Of a stretch of DNA of 12,222 nucleotides, positions 7,305 through 12,222 are shown piece after piece (within the stretch, counting starts at the first letter, position 1; every line of letters starts with the position of its first letter). Origin of the DNA: JAAFHB01 sp037128295. Its GTDB lineage: Bacteria; Bacteroidota; Bacteroidia; Bacteroidales; Prolixibacteraceae. The notes under the pieces are model-generated. The model had not been told where the DNA came from, did not search any database, and saw only the letters and a program-made list of their open reading frames with translations. The DNA is taken from assembly GCA_037128295.1 (NCBI GenBank), contig JBAXWR010000217.1, positions 1-12,222 on the forward strand, in the 5' to 3' direction. The position numbers were made by a program, and so were the translations under genes.

Positions 7305-7859
7305 TAGTGAGGATGATTTGATTTGTAAATACACTTCCTGATCAAGTTCCACAACAAACCGCACGACAACAAAACGTAATAACATAACCTGACAGTGTTA
7401 GTTTTTGAGTAGAGATTTAGTTTGAACGCCACTGTCCACAATTTTGTACACTGAAATGTCTCCTGCCTAACATAAATATGAGATTCCTTTTTGTTATCAA
7501 TAAGTGGCATACTTTTAGATTGAAAGGTGGACTACTTCCTGATTGAAATATGCAGATTGCACCACAAAGTTTCAAGAGTTTGCCGAAGGTTACAAACAAC
7601 ATAACAGCACTTTCACCCTCAGGACCTGTCATTGCGCGGAGTGCGAAGTAGGACAAAATTTGAATGATAATCACCTGCACTCCAAAGCAATCCCAAACTA
7701 AGAAGCACTATCCAAAAAACAATTTGCCGAAATAACCACCTGAGCCGCTATTGTTGTAATCCAAAGCGTTATCCTAACCCAAACTATTGAAAGACAATTC
7801 GATTGCATTCAGTTCGATCGAGTTATCTTCAGAGTATTCCTAAGACATATTCCTGGATT
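7305..7859. other. Gene-free stretch between the Rpn-family gene and mcrC
   Basis: No reading frame here has recognisable protein features. Short minus-strand frames (for example 7417-7680) give unlikely, cysteine-rich, low-complexity translations. Visible items are a 7-bp inverted repeat, GACAGTG at 7391-7397 with CACTGTC at 7430-7436, and the repeat-like block at 7626-7694. The region separates two convergent genes and may be the scar of an insertion, but nothing in it proves that. Confidence 0.5.
7626..7694. repeat. Degenerate 'TCATTGCG...GAAGCAATC' repeat-like block
   Basis: CTGTCATTGCGCGGAGTGCGAAG (split here as TCATTGCGCGGAG and TGCGAAG) at 7626-7648 and AAAGCAATCCC at 7684-7694 resemble the two ends of a short palindromic repeat I recall from many bacterial genomes (TCATTGCGAGGAG...GAAGCAATCTC). 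Here about 35 nt of unrelated sequence lies between the halves. The family link is recollection. Confidence 0.35.
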
Positions 7860-9119
7860 TTAATGATTTAGCCAGTTATTAATATTATCTTGGATTTTAT
7901 TCTGCCAATCTTTTATTTTTGTTTCTACTGAAATTGAAATGATACTACATTCCCTGTCCAATTTACCGCTTGTTTTTGGGTCTAAATAAACTCCATCGGT
8001 TATCGATGATACTGATCCAGGATATATTAACGCCACTCTTTTTGCATCATAGTATTCATGATAGACATACATCTGCCTCAAATCGTCTGGCGAAGGGTTG
8101 TATCCATTCAGGTTTTTCCACTTGGTATCCAAGACCATGCAATTCTCATTGTCTTTTTTAATGATTATATCTGGTCTGATTGCAGAACGGTAGCCGTTTT
8201 TAGGCTGCCAGAAGTACTTTGAGGTCTGATCTGTAATGGTAATATCTGATTGTTTGTTTTTTCGAAGGCTCACAAGGACAAATTTTTCCCAGAGCTTATT
8301 CATGTCAAACATCAATGCAAGAACATGATTTCTGCCCTTACTCAAATCAGGATGGTATTGAAGCAAGATCAACCGGGAAATTTCAATGGCCTTACTGTAT
8401 GACTGTGTTTTACGATTCAAAATTAATTTATCAAAGGTGTTTTCGGAAACTTTTATATCCGGCATCTCGGGAAAGTTAAGAAGTAAATTACCAATCCTAC
8501 TGTTTAATGACACATTCGTATTGATTTGCTTGAGTAACCGGATGGTTTTAAAAAGTATAAAATGAAGTTTGTGTTCCACATCGTAGGTAGTGTGGCACAC
8601 ATAAAACCGTTCCTGATGTGTAAGATTTTGTTGCAGATGTTGCGCAAATTTCAAACTGCCTTTTAATGCAGTAACATTACCTTCTTTTTTACGATATTGC
8701 TTAACCAATCCATTGTGAATCAGATATTCAACTTCGTTAATAAACATTTCAAAATATAGGTCGAGTATCGTATTTGGCCTTATTTTCAGATTACTATGGC
8801 TGGGAGCTTTGATATTAAAACTTCCAACTGCCCGCAGCATATCGATTAGAATATCCCTCCATTTTTTTTCTTCATTTTCGGAGGTAGAAACTTTATCGGC
8901 TTTTGGTAAAACTTCGATTAGGGTCTTACCAATCTGTATCACACCCACATGCTCATTAAAGGTGATGCCGTTGTAGCAAAGACTATAATATGGCAACCCA
9001 TTCTCCCCAAAACAAAGACGGAGAGCATCAAACTGTTCTTCGGTAATTTTCCTGGCACCTTTATCAAACCGAACAGTTTCATGTTCAAATACTGTAATAT
9101 GGTTCAGGTTCTTAGCCAA
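7860..9119 (-). CDS. mcrC: McrC-family nuclease subunit of an McrBC restriction system
   Basis: This 419-residue protein is the nuclease partner of the McrB AAA+ motor. Its N-terminal region (VFEHETVRFDKG, GVIQIGKTLIEVLPK) is the usual McrC opening. The C-terminal PD-(D/E)XK nuclease site is seen as RPDIII (D317) and VLDTKWK (D331, K333), preceded by the conserved FDMNKLWEKFV (E278) and followed by DLRQMYVYHEYY (about 346-357). All catalytic positions are present, so the nuclease looks active. The start is a TTG at 9117-9119. No ATG or GTG lies upstream before an in-frame TGA, and the next Met is residue 93, inside conserved sequence. The TTG overlaps the end of mcrB in TTGGCTAA, an 8-nt overlap that implies translational coupling. 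McrBC systems cut DNA carrying modified cytosines or foreign modification patterns; the target here is unknown. Confidence 0.9.
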   Translation of the reverse strand: MAKNLNHITVFEHETVRFDKGARKITEEQFDALRLCFGENGLPYYSLCYNGITFNEHVGVIQIGKTLIEVLPKADKVSTSENEEKKWRDILIDMLRAVGSFNIKAPSHSNLKIRPNTILDLYFEMFINEVEYLIHNGLVKQYRKKEGNVTALKGSLKFAQHLQQNLTHQERFYVCHTTYDVEHKLHFILFKTIRLLKQINTNVSLNSRIGNLLLNFPEMPDIKVSENTFDKLILNRKTQSYSKAIEISRLILLQYHPDLSKGRNHVLALMFDMNKLWEKFVLVSLRKNKQSDITITDQTSKYFWQPKNGYRSAIRPDIIIKKDNENCMVLDTKWKNLNGYNPSPDDLRQMYVYHEYYDAKRVALIYPGSVSSITDGVYLDPKTSGKLDRECSIISISVETKIKDWQNKIQDNINNWLNH

Positions 9120-10899
9120 TTTTCTTATTCATTAAAGATTTGATAGCTTTTGCAAAGGATTCGTCTGTCTGAGCATTGTTCCGGTGGTCTATAATTTCGT
9201 AAACCGGCCTGTCATCAAATTCACTTGCACTTTCATATTCGAATTCAGCAAAATAATCCGAGTCTTTGTTCCAATCTTTTTTTTGTACAAATCCTTGACC
9301 TAACACCAATCCAATTTTACCAAAATCACCAAAAAAGTACTCCTGTAACAACGGAATGATATTTTTATAGAAGGAAGTTAAAAGCATCTCTTTTACATCA
9401 ATCCCATTTTTTTTCATGAAATAAGAATGACCTATTTGATGGTCTTTATCCAATAATTTCTCGATACGTTTATTTAGTGTCAGAAGGATTTGGTCACCTT
9501 TATACCCAGCGAATACATAATTTAATTCATCCAAATCATATTTAGGTGGAACTTCCTCAAAACTAAATCTACGACGTAATGCGGTATCAATAGCTTCTAC
9601 ACTGCGGTCGGCAGTATTCATAGTGCCAATAATGTATAAATTGGATGGAACACCAAACGATTCTTTACTATAGGGTAAAGTAACTGCCAAGGCTTCTTCT
9701 TTCCCCAACCTTTTATCTTCTTCAATCAATGTGATTAATTCTCCAAATATCTGTGAAACATTACCTCTATTAATCTCATCAATTATAAGGACGTAGTTTT
9801 TTTCTTCTTTCTCAATATTAGATGATGGCTGATAAGATTTCAATTTTCCCAAAATAGCTGGATAATAAATTCCGACTCCAGAAATTTTTAATTCTCTTCT
9901 TTTATAAAATAAATCACGAAGGGTTGAGATGCTTAACGTATGTCCAGTTCCACCATTTGCCTTTTTAAACTTTATTGAAGATTTTGTGAATCCTAAGATG
10001 GTATAATCATTCCCTTCTCTTTTTAATGGAAACTTTAAATCTCTATTTTCTTCCCAGTCGTCTTTAATTCTTTGAAACGCTTCCTCGAACGATAAATGCT
10101 CAACAGACCCTTTATTTGCATAAAGCCAATTATCTCGAGCGATTGAAACCATCATTTTAAAAATCCCTGGAACTGTATCATAGATAATATTCTGTTGCTC
10201 ATTTACGTCTGGTTTTATGCCTTCAATAAAATCTTCATATGTCATACTCTGATGAAAGGTTATAAATCCAATCTGACCAATTGGATTATCCCAATCTTCA
10301 ATCAATAGGGAATTAAAATATTCTTTCAAATCACCTCGTTCTTCATAGTATTTTTTTAATGAGCTTTCCTTCAAGTTATCTATTATAGATATGGCCTTAT
10401 TTATTGTATTGTATGTTTTGCCTGTTCCGGGAGGACCAAATAAAATTTGGTTTAATGGAAATTCAGTTTGTACATCTTTTTCATTGAACGATAAAATTTC
10501 CTTTTCTGTTTTCTCCTTATTCCTAAATATCAACTCAATATTCATGGGATCTTTTACTTCACTGATAGTTGACCTATATGCACCTGGTCCCTCTAATGTA
10601 AAAGGAATGAAATCTTTTATCCAATTAACTTGTAATATTCTCCCATCTCCATTGTTTTCCATAACGGTTCCAATACAATGGATTGTAAGGACAGAAATAG
10701 TCTTGTTCTCAATTTTACGGGTATAAGTAGTTTTTGCGGCGATTTGGCTTCCTTTAGGAACACTTTTAACTTTCTCAATGAATTTATTGTCATAACCATT
10801 CTCCCAAATGCCTTCACGTTGAAAACGAGACAATTGACTGATTGCTTCAGGTTCATACCAAACGAAACCTACGCAGTAATAATGAATTTCTTTTGTCAT
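9112..10899 (-). CDS. mcrB: McrB-family AAA+ GTPase with an N-terminal PUA/EVE-like domain
   Basis: The product is 595 residues from the ATG at 10899; a TTG at 10911 in the same frame would add only four residues. Residues 1 to about 118 (YCVGFVWYEPE, IWENGYDNKF, TIHCIGTVMENNGDGR) form a separate N-terminal domain that looks PUA-superfamily/EVE-like, and would be the reader of modified bases; this is inference. The AAA+ motor has Walker A GPPGTGKT at 155-162 and Walker B LIIDEINRGN at 371-380. The McrB signature MNTADRS, which sets GTP preference, is at 427-433. The Arg-rich ALRRRFSF is at 440-447 and the conserved QIGHSYF at 488-494. All motifs are intact. McrB hexamers load on DNA, translocate with GTP hydrolysis and recruit McrC for cutting. 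The gene is the first of the mcrBC operon and is clearly AT-rich compared with the receptor gene, suggesting horizontal transfer. Confidence 0.9.
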   Translation of the reverse strand: MTKEIHYYCVGFVWYEPEAISQLSRFQREGIWENGYDNKFIEKVKSVPKGSQIAAKTTYTRKIENKTISVLTIHCIGTVMENNGDGRILQVNWIKDFIPFTLEGPGAYRSTISEVKDPMNIELIFRNKEKTEKEILSFNEKDVQTEFPLNQILFGPPGTGKTYNTINKAISIIDNLKESSLKKYYEERGDLKEYFNSLLIEDWDNPIGQIGFITFHQSMTYEDFIEGIKPDVNEQQNIIYDTVPGIFKMMVSIARDNWLYANKGSVEHLSFEEAFQRIKDDWEENRDLKFPLKREGNDYTILGFTKSSIKFKKANGGTGHTLSISTLRDLFYKRRELKISGVGIYYPAILGKLKSYQPSSNIEKEEKNYVLIIDEINRGNVSQIFGELITLIEEDKRLGKEEALAVTLPYSKESFGVPSNLYIIGTMNTADRSVEAIDTALRRRFSFEEVPPKYDLDELNYVFAGYKGDQILLTLNKRIEKLLDKDHQIGHSYFMKKNGIDVKEMLLTSFYKNIIPLLQEYFFGDFGKIGLVLGQGFVQKKDWNKDSDYFAEFEYESASEFDDRPVYEIIDHRNNAQTDESFAKAIKSLMNKKIG

Positions 10900-11363
10900 A
10901 ATTCTTGTCAATTTTGAATTTTTAAAATCGTTATCAGAAATTTGATTATTAACTATTTTATGATTTTACTAATATAATCATGTCAAAACACATTGTATTA
11001 TTTTAAGATCAATTTAGTTATCATATAATTAAAATTGAAATTTACACCACTATCTCCCCATTCATCAACCTCGGCAACAAAATACCCCACGCCTCACCAA
11101 GTTTGACGTTTTGTTCACCCAAAGTGCAAATTAATGATAAGATTGGTTTTACCTTTAATGTACACTTTTTCATTCCTTCCACAATATTCGCTTTTTGCGT
11201 TATGTCAAAAATAAATATTATTTCAATTAAACAATCCAAAATTGTTGTTTTTATTTTTTTTACTGTTTAATACTTAAATTAGGCCGTTCCCCTTCTTTTT
11301 CTCAAAAAATATCTGTAACTTGAGGTTTTATTGACCTAAGTATTAACGTTTAAATTCAGTTTT
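10900..11363. other. AT-rich gene-free stretch upstream of mcrB
   Basis: Apart from the HsdS-like remnant at 11042-11122, this divergent region between mcrB and the downstream gene holds no gene I can support. It must contain promoters for both flanking genes, but I find no exact TAnnTTTG on either strand near the two starts. TAACTTG (one base short) at about 11310 is the nearest candidate for the plus-strand gene. Confidence 0.45.
11042..11122 (-). pseudogene. Probable remnant of the C-terminus of a type I restriction specificity subunit (HsdS)
   Basis: On the minus strand the last 26 codons before the TAA at 11042-11044 read ...LGEAWGILLPRLMNGEIVV. This is close to the conserved HsdS tail (LLPxLMSGEI-V type), which follows the second target-recognition domain's coiled coil. 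The frame stays open upstream to 11239, but the sequence further up (FIFDITQKAN, KKCTLKVKP) no longer resembles HsdS, and no hsdM or hsdR is present. I read it as the tail left after deletion of a type I restriction locus. The match is short, so chance similarity remains possible. Confidence 0.4.
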
Positions 11364-12110
11364 ATGACAAACAATTCGGTATCGGGCCACGTACAGAATG
11401 TAGCCCATCTCGACGAACTGATCTTATCGGTTCTTGGTTACGGAAAATCCTACAATCCTACAAAGGAATCGTTCAAAATTGCCTCCTTGCAGGCATTGTC
11501 ATTGTCTGCCAAAAATGCCATCGATGAGGTGAACTTTGCAATGCCCAATTATGGCAATGCCGTTGCTGCAAGGGAAGCCGCTTTTGAACCATTGGACAAA
11601 TTGGTCACACGTGTCATGAATGCAGTAATCGCAACGGATACCACAACACAAGTGGATGACCACGTGAGATCGTTGGTGCTAAAAATACATGGTACAAGGA
11701 TCACCCCTAAAAAGACGGAGGAGGAGAAAAAAGCCCTTGAGGCGAAAGGCAAAGTGGTGAAGGAAATCTCGGCTACACAGGCTGGTTACGACAGCCGGCT
11801 TGACCATCTCGATCAATTGATCAAGTTATTGTCAACCATACCGGAATATGTTCCTAATGAAGAGGAACTAAAGGTCGAATCGCTTATGGATCTTTATACA
11901 TCTTTGAGGATCAAAAATGCTGTAGTCTCAAATACCAGCCTTCCCCTAAAAAATGCAAGAATTGTCCGGAACGACATTATTTCAAAACCAAATACAGGTT
12001 TGGTCGATATTGCACTGGATACCAAGGTATATATTAAATCCATTTATGGTTCAACAAGCCCACAATACAAACAAATTGCAAAACTTCACTTCAAGGCAGT
12101 CCCTTTATAA
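11364..12110 (+). CDS. Hypothetical protein with two diverged copies of a helical domain
   Basis: This 248-residue protein, from the ATG at 11364, has no signal peptide or membrane segment. I do not recognise a characterised family. Two halves look like diverged copies of one domain. HLDELILSVLGYGKSYNPTKE (starting at residue 15) aligns with HLDQLIKLLSTIPEYVPNEEE (starting at 148). ASLQALS aligns with ESLMDLY, and AREAAFEPLDKLVTRVMNAV (69-88) lines up with VRNDIISKPNTGLVDIALDT (201-220). The linker at about 110-140 is charged (KKTEEEKKALEAKGK). Predicted character is mostly alpha-helical, as in a helical bundle. The second half ends with YIKSIYGSTSPQYKQI, a segment I recall from similar unannotated Bacteroidota proteins. 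It is followed at once by a strong terminator and appears monocistronic. No function is assigned. Confidence 0.75.
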   Translation: MTNNSVSGHVQNVAHLDELILSVLGYGKSYNPTKESFKIASLQALSLSAKNAIDEVNFAMPNYGNAVAAREAAFEPLDKLVTRVMNAVIATDTTTQVDDHVRSLVLKIHGTRITPKKTEEEKKALEAKGKVVKEISATQAGYDSRLDHLDQLIKLLSTIPEYVPNEEELKVESLMDLYTSLRIKNAVVSNTSLPLKNARIVRNDIISKPNTGLVDIALDTKVYIKSIYGSTSPQYKQIAKLHFKAVPL

Positions 12111-12136
12111 ACCCCAATTTTAATGTTCCTCCATCG

Positions 12137-12168
12137 GGTAAGCTACTTCATAAAAAAAGTAGCTTACC
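12137..12168 (+). terminator. Hairpin terminator after the duplicated-domain gene
   Basis: GGTAAGCTACTT (12137-12148) and AAGTAGCTTACC (12157-12168) are a perfect 12-bp stem around an A-rich 8-nt loop. It begins 27 bp after the stop codon and is followed by TCATTTT. The T-run is short, but position and stem strength fit an intrinsic terminator, possibly bidirectional. Confidence 0.65.
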
Positions 12169-12184
12169 TCATTTTAAAAGTAAC

Positions 12185-12222
12185 CACCTGCTTTGTACAT
12201 CTCGTCACCTGCTTTTTACATC
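12185..12222. repeat. 21-bp direct tandem repeat, cut by the right window edge
   Basis: CACCTGCTTTGTACATCTCGT (12185-12205, written as one 21-bp unit: CACCTGCTTTGTACATCTCG plus T) is followed directly by a second copy starting at 12206, CACCTGCTTTTTACATC. The two differ at one base over the 17 bp visible. Whether more units follow cannot be seen. On the minus strand one frame is open to the edge with a 7-codon period (CKKQVTR / CTKQVVT), but no gene can be claimed. Confidence 0.6.

Noticed and set aside
7391..7500. Possible integron attC site (GCCTAAC near 7468, GTTAG near 7397)
   Set aside because: The core-like heptamers do not pair as GTTRRRY/RYYYAAC arms and no integrase is present.
7077..7680. 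Three overlapping minus-strand frames downstream of and antisense to the Rpn gene
   Set aside because: Translations are low-complexity or Cys/Ser-rich with no family features; the first two run antisense into the Rpn gene.
6240..7859. Insertion-sequence ends around the Rpn-family 'transposase'
   Set aside because: No terminal inverted repeats or target-site duplications could be found flanking the gene.
12185..12222. CRISPR array
   Set aside because: The units abut directly with no unique spacers and are only 21 bp, so this is a simple tandem repeat.

Overview
The window looks like chromosomal DNA from a member of the Bacteroidota, most likely a Bacteroidales/Marinilabiliales-type environmental or gut bacterium. 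The evidence is a TonB-dependent receptor with the carboxypeptidase-regulatory-like N-terminal domain typical of the phylum, exact matches to the Bacteroidota -7 promoter element TAnnTTTG, weak Shine-Dalgarno signals, a DUF169 protein, a Bacteroidota-style Rpn/PD-(D/E)XK nuclease, and short intergenic repeats of a kind common in these genomes. Placement below phylum is inference.

Layout. 1-1242 is the 3' part of an aryl-sulfate sulfotransferase that runs off the left edge. A strong inverted repeat follows (1294-1346). 1409-1861 is a small secreted cupin. On the minus strand, an alpha/beta hydrolase (3505 to 2702) is followed by a DUF169 protein (2619 to 1870). 3506-3854 is gene-free and made of repeat-like fragments plus a terminator-like hairpin. 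3855-6239 is a TonB-dependent receptor whose signal peptide is cut by an in-frame TAA. 6321-7304 is an Rpn-family nuclease/putative transposase. 7305-7859 holds no gene I can identify. 7860-10899 (minus) is a two-gene McrBC system in which mcrB overlaps mcrC by 8 nt. 10900-11363 is very AT-rich and carries what looks like the last residues of a type I restriction specificity subunit (HsdS). 11364-12110 is an unrecognised protein with an internal domain duplication, followed by a clean hairpin and the start of a 21-bp tandem repeat at the right edge.

How the genes fit together. The left half is housekeeping or accessory metabolism (sulfotransferase, cupin, hydrolase, DUF169, outer-membrane receptor) with no single obvious pathway. 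The right half reads as a small defence/mobility patch. It has an Rpn nuclease, an McrBC restriction system whose McrB begins with a probable modified-base-reading (PUA/EVE-like) domain, and the relic of a type I restriction enzyme. The mcrBC DNA is visibly more AT-rich than the receptor gene, which suggests horizontal acquisition. I see no wholly new multi-gene system. The most notable points are the nonsense codon in the receptor signal peptide, the domain architecture of this McrB, the HsdS relic beside it, and the duplicated-domain protein at 11364.
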